This document shows, piece by piece, positions 57,052 to 64,000 of a DNA stretch of 64,000 nucleotides (positions are counted from its first letter, which is position 1; every line of letters begins with the position of its first letter). Under the pieces are notes generated by a model. That model saw nothing but the letters and a program-made list of their open reading frames with translations. It was not told where the DNA came from and ran no database searches. A program made the position numbers and the translations under genes. Location: the NCBI GenBank assembly GCA_002747395.1, contig PDPE01000038.1, forward strand, positions 1-64,000, written 5' to 3'. The stretch is from Pseudomonadota bacterium (GTDB lineage: Bacteria; Pseudomonadota; Gammaproteobacteria; Pseudomonadales; Oleiphilaceae).

Positions 57052-58857
57052 CTAGAACCAGAGATTGTCCATGTCCATGCAGGTTCGATCCAGACCTTGC
57101 AAAAGTGCTGCCTGGTGCCTGATTTCCGGCAGTTCCCATTTCAGAAAATAGGTTGCAGTTTGCACTTTTCCCTGAAGAAAACACAATTCTTCTTCCGATA
57201 AAGAGCCATCGGCGGTTTGTCCTGCCATTTTCGCCAATGCTTTTTCTGCCATCTCCAGCCATAGCCAGGCAACGACCAGTCTTCCCATCATGTCCAGAAA
57301 TACAGCGCTGTTAGCGAGTGCCAGTTCAATTTCTCCACCCTGCAGGGTTGCCCCAAGCTTCAATACAGTCTGGCTGAACAGCGCAAGATGCTCGTTAAAA
57401 AGAGTGGTCAGGGGTTGAAGTTCAGCATGTTGATCTGCGACCTGAAGGGTGCGGTTGACCCGTTCAAGCAACAGTTTTTGGGCCTTGCCACCGTGCATCC
57501 ACAACTTTCTGCCCAACAGATCCAGCGATTGTATACCATGAGTTCCTTCGTGAATGGGGTTTAACCGGTTGTCGCGGTAGCACTGTTCCACCGGGTACTC
57601 CCGTATATAGCCGGCTCCACCCAATACCTGAATCGCCAGGTCATTGGCGCGAGGGCCGTACCAGGAGGGGAAGGACTTGACAACAGGGGTGAGCAGGTCA
57701 AGCAATAACGCACTGTCCTGATTACCTTCTGCTTCCTGTTCGTCCACCAGGCGCGAGGCAAACAGGCACAACGCCAGTGACCCTTCGACATAGGATTTTT
57801 GCGCAAGTAACATTCGCTTTACATCCGCGTGTTCTATGATGTTGACCGGCTTGCTTTGCGGATTTTTTTCCCGGGGGAGGCGCCCCTGTGGACGGGTTCT
57901 GGCATAATCGAGGGATTCCAGATAACCACGATAGCCAATCATGGCACCTCCCATTCCTACTCCTATTCTGGCCTCATTCATCATTGTGAACATGTACCCC
58001 AGACCCTTGTTTTCCTCGCCAATCAGATACCCGGTGCAGTCATCCTGTTCACCGAAGTTAAGTACCGTGGAGGTAGTGCCCCGATAGCCCATTTTATGCA
58101 GCAGGCCGGCGAGCTGAACATCGTTCCGTTCGCCGGGCGAACCATCCTGGTTAACCAGAAACTTGGGTACCAAAAACAGGGATATCCCTTTTACCCCGGC
58201 CGGAGCACCTTCAATTCTGGCCAGCACCAGATGCACGATGTTTTCTGTAATGTCCTGATCTCCGCCGGAGATAAACATTTTTTGCCCTTTTATCCTGTAC
58301 GAGCCATTGCCGGACGAGGTTGCCCGTGTGACCAGGTCGCCCAGACTCGAACCTGTATCCGGTTCGGTCAGTGCCATTGTGCCGGCAAACCTGCCGTCAA
58401 ACATGGGCGGTAAAAAGCGGGTTTTGATTTCCTCACTGGCGAACGCATGGATCAGGTTTGCCGCCGCCGAAGTCAAAAAGGAGTAGCCGGTTGTGGATGG
58501 ATTTGCAGAAACAAAATAGGCACTACAGGCAGAATGAATCAGTGCCGGGAGCTGCATGCCACCATCATCATAACTGTGTCGTGCACTTAGCAGGCCGGAA
58601 TCAGCGTAGTGCTTCCATGCCTCTTTCACTTCGGGAATGGTCGATACAGATCCATCTTTAAATTGAGGTTCATTGGCATCTGCTTTGGCATTGTGCGGCA
58701 GGAAGTGTGCTTCGGCAATTTGCCTTGATGTATTCAGAATACTGTCAAAGGTGCTTCGATCATGGTCGTTGTAATAGTTGCACTTTGTCAGCTGTTCTGC
58801 ATTGAGTACATCATAAAGAAGAAAGTCGAGGTCAATCTGATTAACCAGCCTGGACAT
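57052..58857 (-). CDS. Long-form acyl-CoA dehydrogenase (DmdC-like)
   Basis: A 601-residue flavoprotein of the long ACAD subgroup that also contains 3-methylmercaptopropionyl-CoA dehydrogenase (DmdC). FAD/substrate motifs: TMALTEPDTGSSLGDL and KGQKMFISGGDQD, with the catalytic Glu expected in PIHEGTHGIQSLDLLGRK. The extra roughly 150-residue C-terminal domain is typical of this subgroup (MGRLVVAWLWLEMAEKALA in part). Substrate is uncertain: fatty acyl-CoA, aromatic acyl-CoA or DMSP-derived acyl-CoA are all possible. No other beta-oxidation or dmd gene is adjacent. Confidence 0.88.
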   Translation of the reverse strand: MSRLVNQIDLDFLLYDVLNAEQLTKCNYYNDHDRSTFDSILNTSRQIAEAHFLPHNAKADANEPQFKDGSVSTIPEVKEAWKHYADSGLLSARHSYDDGGMQLPALIHSACSAYFVSANPSTTGYSFLTSAAANLIHAFASEEIKTRFLPPMFDGRFAGTMALTEPDTGSSLGDLVTRATSSGNGSYRIKGQKMFISGGDQDITENIVHLVLARIEGAPAGVKGISLFLVPKFLVNQDGSPGERNDVQLAGLLHKMGYRGTTSTVLNFGEQDDCTGYLIGEENKGLGYMFTMMNEARIGVGMGGAMIGYRGYLESLDYARTRPQGRLPREKNPQSKPVNIIEHADVKRMLLAQKSYVEGSLALCLFASRLVDEQEAEGNQDSALLLDLLTPVVKSFPSWYGPRANDLAIQVLGGAGYIREYPVEQCYRDNRLNPIHEGTHGIQSLDLLGRKLWMHGGKAQKLLLERVNRTLQVADQHAELQPLTTLFNEHLALFSQTVLKLGATLQGGEIELALANSAVFLDMMGRLVVAWLWLEMAEKALAKMAGQTADGSLSEEELCFLQGKVQTATYFLKWELPEIRHQAALLQGLDRTCMDMDNLWF

Positions 58858-59183
58858 AAATACCCCATTGTCTAATGATTTTCATTGTTGATTTGGTCGT
58901 TGGTTTGGTCACTGCCAACGTGAATGGTGATTGATACGTTTTCAGTATGACCCTGAATGCCAGGGAGGTGTATGGTCTAATTTGCCAAAAACAGGGCGGT
59001 AACAGACAGAGTTTGGTGGCCTTGTCAGAAAATAGCGATACCAGTCCGATAAAAGTCACTCGTCCTCTACTATGCTGTCACGGTTGGTGTCCGGCTTTAT
59101 TACTCGATTACTTGCATGAGCTGAACATCAGAAGCTAAACTGGCCATTGGAATGTAACGGCATTATTCATTTGGAAAAACTGT

Positions 59184-59390
59184 ATGAAACAAATGTTACT
59201 GGCAATAGTGCTGGTCACTGTGAGCGCATGTGATGGCAATTCAACATTCTCGGGGCTTAGTAATTATGAACTTCAGGATGCTCATCGAGAATGCAGGCGG
59301 GGTGGTCACACCGGAGCCGGGGCGCAACGGTGCAAGGGCATTTACAAAGAGTGTCAGAAGCGCAAGGAGGCGACAGGCTTTCGTTGCTAG
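59184..59390 (+). CDS. Small predicted lipoprotein
   Basis: A 68-residue protein with a lipoprotein signal peptide (KQMLLAIVLVTVSAC, lipobox VSAC, Cys16), leaving a mature part of about 53 residues. That part is basic and contains four further Cys (ECRRGG, QRCKG, KECQKR, GFRC), which may pair in disulfides. Residue +2 is Asp, which in enterics would retain it in the inner membrane. Not a family I recognise. It ends 3 bp before the stop of the convergent MBL-fold gene. Confidence 0.68.
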   Translation: MKQMLLAIVLVTVSACDGNSTFSGLSNYELQDAHRECRRGGHTGAGAQRCKGIYKECQKRKEATGFRC

Positions 59391-59393
59391 CGG

Positions 59394-60464
59394 CTAATCA
59401 CCGGGTTGCCATGTCGCACCGATGTTAATGGCTCTAAAGCGGGTGTGATCAATTCCTTGCTGATCCAGGGCCTGCTTTAGCCTGATTGGCGGTTGCGATA
59501 CCGGCTCTGTGGTCAGCACAAAGGTATTCCAGTGAATACCAAAAGCCTGCCGGGCGTTGATATCGTTAAAAATACGCACCGATTCTTCAGGGTTGACATG
59601 CTGGTTCCTCATAAACCAGCGTGGCTCATAGGCCCCGATGGGAATCATGGCCAGGTCTACGCTGCCCAGCTTTTCGCCAATTTCCTTAAACTGCACCTCA
59701 TTGTAACCGGTATCGCCGCCAAACCAGGCGGTAAATTCCGGCCAGATAAACGCCCAGGAAGCCCAAAGAGTGGTGTTGGCGTCCAGCAGGCCTCGCCTTG
59801 ACCAGTGCTGGGAGGGGGTTGCCATAATCCTGAGTTCGCCGACCTGATGAGACTGCCACCAATCCAGCTCGACGGCATTGTCTATGTCCTGGTCGGCGAG
59901 CCATGCCTTGATTCCCAGCGGAACAATCCACAAGGGTTTGTTGCCCAGTTGCTCTACTGTATCCGCATCCAGGTGGTCATAATGGTTGTGTGAAATCACA
60001 ACGATATCTATTTCCGGCAAGTCAGCCCGTGCCAGTGCTACCGGTGTATAACGTTTGGGGCCGGCAAAGGATACCGGTGATGCCCGTTCGGAAAAAACAG
60101 GGTCGGTGAGAATCGTGTGTGAACCGTATTGCAACAGCACAGTGGAATGCCCCAACAGGGTGGCGCGTGGTGTGATGGCCGGCCTGTGTAACAGTGCCTT
60201 GTCTGCTTTTTGCCAGCGCTGGTGGTAATTTTCCGGAACATCGGGGAAATCCATATCACCGGTAAGCCAGGCTTTGACAAACTCCCATGACGAAGGTTTG
60301 TCAACATCAAGGTACGGATTCTTGAAACCGTCATCCGTGTGGTGCAGGGGGCGCTCCGGGTTTGCGGACGCCTTGGCCGACAAGCACAATGTGGCAAGTA
60401 TACATGCTGACAAAAACGGTGTGACAAGGGATTTATGTCGATAAAATAACCTGGGCAGTTTCAA
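59394..60464 (-). CDS. MBL-fold metallohydrolase, exported (RomA/NAPE-PLD-like)
   Basis: A 356-residue metallo-beta-lactamase-fold protein. The zinc motif is SHNHYDHLD (HxHxDH type), with further ligands in TPSQHWSRRG and WFGGDTGYNE and the closing His in FGIHWNTFVL. The GHSTVLLQ and FAGPKRYTPVALARADLPEIDIVVISH (in part) regions match the family near NAPE-phospholipase D and RomA. An N-terminal signal sequence (SACILATLCLSAKASANP) suggests export. Substrate unknown; phospholipid or nucleotide esters are known for relatives. Confidence 0.83.
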   Translation of the reverse strand: MKLPRLFYRHKSLVTPFLSACILATLCLSAKASANPERPLHHTDDGFKNPYLDVDKPSSWEFVKAWLTGDMDFPDVPENYHQRWQKADKALLHRPAITPRATLLGHSTVLLQYGSHTILTDPVFSERASPVSFAGPKRYTPVALARADLPEIDIVVISHNHYDHLDADTVEQLGNKPLWIVPLGIKAWLADQDIDNAVELDWWQSHQVGELRIMATPSQHWSRRGLLDANTTLWASWAFIWPEFTAWFGGDTGYNEVQFKEIGEKLGSVDLAMIPIGAYEPRWFMRNQHVNPEESVRIFNDINARQAFGIHWNTFVLTTEPVSQPPIRLKQALDQQGIDHTRFRAINIGATWQPGD

Positions 60465-60794
60465 AGTGGCATTCCGTTGATAGTGTGTTCTTGTTTGTTG
60501 GCAACAATGGTTTTGTCTGTTGGCTACAAAGAGAGAAGGAAATGGTCAGGGCATCAGGATACGCTTGATGGACCCGAAATGCACGCCGCCAGGCTGCTAT
60601 CCAGGATGGTTTTTACGGACAGAAGAGCAAATGCAACCGAATGATCCGAACCATATTGTGTTCGCTGTCAATTTGTTTCTGGTTGATTAGGCATTAAATG
60701 CTTCATATACTTCGTTGCAGCATTAGCAGTTTCTCAGCAAGCCGATATACCTGAATTATTAAAACAAACTGGTGTAACCATGAGGAAAGCAAAG
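60465..60794. other. 330-bp divergent region between MBL gene and polyol transporter operon
   Basis: No gene. Holds the probable operon promoter (60683-60711) with a palindrome in its spacer. Nothing else striking. Confidence 0.6.
60683..60711 (+). promoter_or_regulatory. Sigma-70-type promoter with palindromic spacer for the polyol operon
   Basis: TTGATT (60683-60688) and TATACT (60706-60711) are spaced by exactly 17 bp, about 85 bp upstream of the binding-protein start. The spacer contains a perfect 11-bp palindrome GCATTAAATGC (60691-60701), a candidate operator for a repressor of the operon. Predicted by eye only. Confidence 0.5.
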
Positions 60795-62117
60795 ATGATA
60801 AAAAAACGACTTCAAAAACTGGCCGGCGTTATTCTGACGACTGCTGTAGGCGCGACGCTGGCTCCATCCCTGAATGCGGAAACACTGACCATTGCTACCG
60901 TTAACAATGGTGATATGGTGCGTATGCAGAAACTGACGGATGATTTCACTTCCAAAAATCCCGATATTGACCTGAAGTGGGTGACGCTGGAAGAAAATGT
61001 CCTGCGCCAGCGAGTCACCACGGATATTGCAACCAAAGGTGGTCAGTACGACATTATGACCATAGGTACTTATGAAGTGCCGATTTGGGGTAAAAAAGGC
61101 TGGTTACTGTCATTGAATGATCTGCCTGCTTCCTATGATGTCGATGATATCCTGCCTGCGATTCGTAGCGGTCTGACGGTAGACGGGAATCTGTATGCGG
61201 CGCCATTCTATGGGGAAAGCTCCATGGTGATGTACCGTAAGGATCTGATGAAAAAAGCCGGTCTGACCATGCCGAAAGCACCTACCTGGAAGTTTATTGC
61301 CAAAGCAGCGCGAGCCATAACCGACAAAAATAGCGGTGTTTATGGCATCTGTTTGCGGGGTAAGGCCGGTTGGGGTGAGAATATGGCATTCCTGACGGCA
61401 ACTTCCAATTCGTTTGGTGCAAAATGGTTCGATATGAACTGGAAACCACAATTTGACAGCCCTGAATGGAAAGAGACCCTGAGCTTTTATATTGATTTGA
61501 TGAATGATGCCGGTCCTAAAGGTGCTTCATCAAACGGCTTTAACGAAAACCTGGCTCTGTTCCAGCAGGGCAAGTGTGGTATGTGGATTGATGCTACCGT
61601 TGCTGCCTCTTTCGTCACCAACCCGAAAGAAAGCAAATACTACGATCAGGTAGGTTTTGCGCTCGCCCCGGATACCGGAAAGGGCAAGCGTGGAAACTGG
61701 CTGTGGGCCTGGAGTCTTGCCGTTCCAGCCGGAACTCAAAAAGCGGAAAGTGCGAAGAAGTTTATCGCCTGGGCGACTTCCAAAGACTATCTTGCACTGG
61801 TTGCGTCCAAAGAAGGTTGGGCGAATGTTCCTCCCGGTACACGTAAATCACTCTATGCCAATCCGGAATATCAGAAAGTCTCTTTTGCTGAAATGACCCT
61901 GGCAAGCATCAACTCTGCCGATCCCACCGACCCTTCGGTGGACAAGGTGCCCTATATCGGTATTCAGTTTGTTGCGATTCCCGAATTTCAGGGCATTGCA
62001 ACAGCCGTTGGCCAGCAGTTTGCTGCAGCACTGGCGGGCAATCAGTCTGTGGATGAGGCATTGAAAAAGGCCCAGACCCTGACCGATCGCGCGATGCGAA
62101 AGGCACGCTATTACTGA
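60795..62117 (+). CDS. Polyol (sorbitol/mannitol-type) ABC transporter substrate-binding protein
   Basis: About 440 residues of family-1 solute-binding protein. Signal peptide MIKKRLQKLAGVILTTAVGATLAPSLNAE in part (basic start, hydrophobic core, cleavage after NAE region). Recognisable SmoE/MtlE-type sections are TIATVNNGDMVRMQKL, YDIMTIGTYEVPIWGKKGWL, LYAAPFYGESSMVMYRKDLM and GKRGNWLWAWSLAVP. I take the ATG at 60795 because AGGAAAG lies five bases before it; an ATG at 60780 overlaps that site. First gene of an operon with two permeases and an ATPase. Polyol specificity is inferred from resemblance to the sorbitol/mannitol family. Confidence 0.88.
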   Translation: MIKKRLQKLAGVILTTAVGATLAPSLNAETLTIATVNNGDMVRMQKLTDDFTSKNPDIDLKWVTLEENVLRQRVTTDIATKGGQYDIMTIGTYEVPIWGKKGWLLSLNDLPASYDVDDILPAIRSGLTVDGNLYAAPFYGESSMVMYRKDLMKKAGLTMPKAPTWKFIAKAARAITDKNSGVYGICLRGKAGWGENMAFLTATSNSFGAKWFDMNWKPQFDSPEWKETLSFYIDLMNDAGPKGASSNGFNENLALFQQGKCGMWIDATVAASFVTNPKESKYYDQVGFALAPDTGKGKRGNWLWAWSLAVPAGTQKAESAKKFIAWATSKDYLALVASKEGWANVPPGTRKSLYANPEYQKVSFAEMTLASINSADPTDPSVDKVPYIGIQFVAIPEFQGIATAVGQQFAAALAGNQSVDEALKKAQTLTDRAMRKARYY

Positions 62118-62142
62118 TAGCCAAATGACTGACAGCCAAATC
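62113..62142. repeat. 15-bp tandem duplication at the end of the binding-protein gene
   Basis: ACTGATAGCCAAATG (62113-62127) is followed by ACTGACAGCCAAATC (62128-62142), two changes in 15. The first unit contains the stop codon TGA (62115-62117). Confidence 0.85.
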
Positions 62143-62158
62143 TGCCAGATAGCAAATC

Positions 62159-62188
62159 AACGGGTCAGGCATTTCCGTCTGACCCGTT
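62159..62188 (+). promoter_or_regulatory. Intercistronic hairpin between binding-protein and permease genes
   Basis: AACGGGTCAG (62159-62168) pairs perfectly with CTGACCCGTT (62179-62188) around a 10-nt loop, followed by TTAAAA. Such a stem after the first gene of an ABC-transporter operon usually protects the upstream message or attenuates readthrough so that binding protein exceeds permease. It lies 45 bp before the permease start. Confidence 0.65.
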
Positions 62189-62232
62189 TAAAACGCCATC
62201 AAACTGAAAACTGTTCCACCGGGAGGAGTGCA

Positions 62233-63105
62233 ATGGCCACTGAGCATTCACGTGTTGCGGCTCGCTTCATGGTATCGCCTTCTGTCATTCTGCTGCTGGG
62301 ATGGATGATTATTCCGCTGTCCCTGACGATTTATTTTTCATTCCTCGACTACAATCTGCTGTCACCGGGAATGGAACAATGGATCGGTTTGATGAACTAT
62401 GAGTTCTTCCTTACCGATCCTGCCTTTTTTGATGCCTTGTTTAATACCTTGCTATTGGTGGCCGGAGTTCTTTTGATCACCATTGTTGGCGGTGTGGGGC
62501 TTGCGTTATTGCTGGATCAGCCGATGTGGGGGCAGGGCATTGTCCGGGTGCTGGTGATTGCTCCTTTCTTCGTTATGCCAACTGTGTCTGCGCTGGTATG
62601 GAAGAATATGTTTATGCACCCGGAAAACGGCCTGTTTGCCTATTTTGCGCAACTGTCAGGCCTGGAGCCCTTTGATTTTCTTGCACATGCACCTTTGCTT
62701 TCGATCATAGTGATTGTTGCCTGGGCCTGGCTGCCATTTTCAACGCTTATTTTGCTTACCGCGTTACAGTCACTGGACGGAGAGCAGCTGGAAGCCTCCA
62801 AAATGGATGGTGCTTCGGCATTCAGTCGGTTTGTTTACATTATTCTTCCGCATATGTCCCGTGCCATAACGGTGGTGGTGTTGATTCAGACCATCTTTTT
62901 GTTATCCATCTTTGCAGAAATTCTGGTCACGACAAATGGTGGCCCCGGAACCGCTTCAACCAATATTACCTATCTGGTGTATGCTCAATCCCTGTTGCAG
63001 TTCGATGTGGGAGGTGGTTCGGCAGGCGGTATCGTTGCTGTCGTGCTGGCCAATATTGTTGCTGTCTTCCTGATGCGCATGATCGGTAAAAACCTGGAGG
63101 CCTGA
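62233..63105 (+). CDS. Polyol ABC transporter permease 1
   Basis: About 290 residues, six membrane helices, family of MalF-type permeases (SmoF/MtlF-like). It begins MATEHSRVAARFMVSPSV with GGGAGGAG perfectly placed before the ATG at 62233; an open extension back to 62125 crosses the intercistronic hairpin and is rejected. The EAA loop that docks the ATPase is DGEQLEASKMDGASAFSRFVYIILP (in part EASKMDGASAFSRF). Located between the binding protein and the second permease, 2 bp before the latter's ATG. Confidence 0.92.
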   Translation: MATEHSRVAARFMVSPSVILLLGWMIIPLSLTIYFSFLDYNLLSPGMEQWIGLMNYEFFLTDPAFFDALFNTLLLVAGVLLITIVGGVGLALLLDQPMWGQGIVRVLVIAPFFVMPTVSALVWKNMFMHPENGLFAYFAQLSGLEPFDFLAHAPLLSIIVIVAWAWLPFSTLILLTALQSLDGEQLEASKMDGASAFSRFVYIILPHMSRAITVVVLIQTIFLLSIFAEILVTTNGGPGTASTNITYLVYAQSLLQFDVGGGSAGGIVAVVLANIVAVFLMRMIGKNLEA

Positions 63106-63107
63106 CC

Positions 63108-63938
63108 ATGTCTACACTGGCTCGACAACGTAACAAGCTGCTTGTCACTGTTCTGGCCTGGTTGATAGGACTACTGATTTTCTTCCCGATATTGTGGACA
63201 ATTCTGACCAGTTTCAAGAGTGAGGCCGATGCCGTGGCGTCACCACCTTTGTGGCTCGGATTTGAGTGGACACTGGAAAACTACCGGGAGGTTCAGCAGC
63301 GCTCCGATTACTTCCTGCATTTTAAGAACTCCATTATTATTTCATTCGGCTCAACCCTGGTGGGCCTGATTATCGCCATTCCTGCTGCATGGGCAATGGC
63401 TTTTTCACCCACTCGCCACACCAAAAATGTGCTTATGTGGATGTTATCCACAAAAATGCTGCCACCGGTCGGGGTGTTGATTCCGATTTATCTGATTTTT
63501 CGTGATACCGGCCTGCTGGATACGCGGACCGGCCTGATTATTGTGCTGACCCTGATCAACTTGCCCATTATCATCTGGATGATGTACACCTACTTTAAGG
63601 AAATTCCCGGTGAAATTCTGGAAGCGGCCCGGATGGATGGTGCCACTCTGTGGAATGAAATCATTTATGTATTGACTCCGATGGCCGTGCCGGGCATCGC
63701 TTCAACCCTGTTATTGAATGTCATTCTGGCCTGGAATGAAGCTTTCTGGACGTTAAACCTGTCGGCTGCCAGTGCAGCACCCCTGACAGCATTTATTGCC
63801 AGCTACTCCAGCCCGGAAGGGCTGTTTTACGCGAAGTTGTCTGCGGCTTCGACCATGGCAATAGCACCCATCCTGATCATGGGCTGGTTCAGTCAAAAAC
63901 AACTTGTTCGCGGCCTGACCTTCGGCGCGGTTAAATAG
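63108..63938 (+). CDS. Polyol ABC transporter permease 2
   Basis: A 276-residue MalG-type permease (SmoG/MtlG-like) with six membrane helices. The EAA motif is PGEILEAARMDGATLWNEI, followed by PMAVPGIASTLLLNVILAWNEAFW, as in sugar and polyol transporters. It starts 2 bp after permease 1 and ends 9 bp before the ATPase start, so the four genes are one operon. Together with permease 1 it forms the membrane channel. Confidence 0.93.
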   Translation: MSTLARQRNKLLVTVLAWLIGLLIFFPILWTILTSFKSEADAVASPPLWLGFEWTLENYREVQQRSDYFLHFKNSIIISFGSTLVGLIIAIPAAWAMAFSPTRHTKNVLMWMLSTKMLPPVGVLIPIYLIFRDTGLLDTRTGLIIVLTLINLPIIIWMMYTYFKEIPGEILEAARMDGATLWNEIIYVLTPMAVPGIASTLLLNVILAWNEAFWTLNLSAASAAPLTAFIASYSSPEGLFYAKLSAASTMAIAPILIMGWFSQKQLVRGLTFGAVK

Positions 63939-63947
63939 GAAAGAATC

Positions 63948-64000
63948 ATGGGAAGCATTCAGCTAAAAAAAGTGAATAAGGTATTTGGTTCTGTCGAGGT
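63948..64000 (+). CDS. Polyol ABC transporter ATPase (5' end only)
   Basis: The first 17 codons, MGSIQLKKVNKVFGSVE, match the N-terminus of MalK/SmoK/UgpC-type sugar ABC ATPases (GSIxLxxVxKxFG). AGGAAAG precedes the ATG, 9 bp after permease 2. The window ends before the Walker A motif. Confidence 0.85.
   Translation, partial: MGSIQLKKVNKVFGSVE

Noticed and set aside
62125..62232. N-terminal extension of polyol permease 1
   Set aside because: It would run through the intercistronic hairpin and duplication, while the ATG at 62233 has an excellent ribosome site and a standard N-terminus.
1..64000. tRNA or rRNA genes
   Set aside because: No cloverleaf with TTC-loop signature or rRNA-like conserved sequence was noticed; a covariance-model scan was not possible here.

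Overview
The window looks like chromosome of a gammaproteobacterium, probably marine. The basis is the set of standard gammaproteobacterial genes (mscK, glgX, pldA, RNase II, yigZ, ppnP, htpX, truC, slyD, fklB), a K+-dependent membrane pyrophosphatase, a PlpD-type patatin autotransporter and the general gene style. I cannot name the genus. No rRNA, tRNA, CRISPR array, prophage or intact insertion sequence was seen. The only mobile-element trace is a decayed Rpn/PD-(D/E)XK-type fragment near 37.2 kb.

Layout. 0-9 kb: 3' end of a small ATP-dependent DNA ligase, a giant MscK-type mechanosensitive channel, glycogen debranching enzyme GlgX, outer-membrane phospholipase PldA and a sensor kinase whose ATP-binding boxes look degraded. 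9-15 kb, minus strand: two glutathione transferases, an SDR oxidoreductase, a DUF2505 protein, RNase II and a small membrane protein. 15-19 kb: an orphan GlpV-like glycerol-binding protein overlapping a family-3 solute-binding protein, then a beta-barrel-like protein. 19-32 kb: FolE, a CheY-like receiver, a hydrolase, a CHASE-PAS-Hpt-like protein, YigZ, MetY, a DUF1631 protein, PpnP, HtpX and TruC. 32-40.7 kb: a SWIM protein, a DUF2288 protein, a SulP transporter, a potassium channel and a run of folding and cold-shock genes.

41.0-46.3 kb holds the most interesting locus. Three short His/Tyr-rich proteins with Gly/Ala-rich hydrophobic helices lead into a P1B-type ATPase. That ATPase has no CXXC or CPC motif, carries SCALKLGTP in its metal-site helix and has an Arg-rich PVRLRF motif near its N-terminus. 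A fourth small membrane protein follows, then a convergent protein with a related Arg-motif (PGRVRIR) and membrane tail. This composition resembles the fez (ferrosome, iron-storage organelle) clusters built around P1B-6 ATPases. A Fur-like palindrome lies just beyond, upstream of a helical-repeat protein.

46.6-64 kb: a secreted degenerate-M23/DUF4214 protein, a patatin-barrel (type Vd) protein, a GntR regulator, cardiolipin synthase, a methyltransferase, H+/Na+-pyrophosphatase HppA, a long acyl-CoA dehydrogenase, a small lipoprotein, an MBL-fold hydrolase and the start of a polyol (sorbitol/mannitol type) ABC transporter operon that runs off the window.

Two structural themes recur. First, short perfect or near-perfect tandem duplications of 12-21 bp sit in many intergenic gaps and at the 3' ends of mscK and yigZ, where they rewrite the protein tail. 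Second, many gene ends, especially convergent ones, carry strong GC-rich hairpins with no T-tract.
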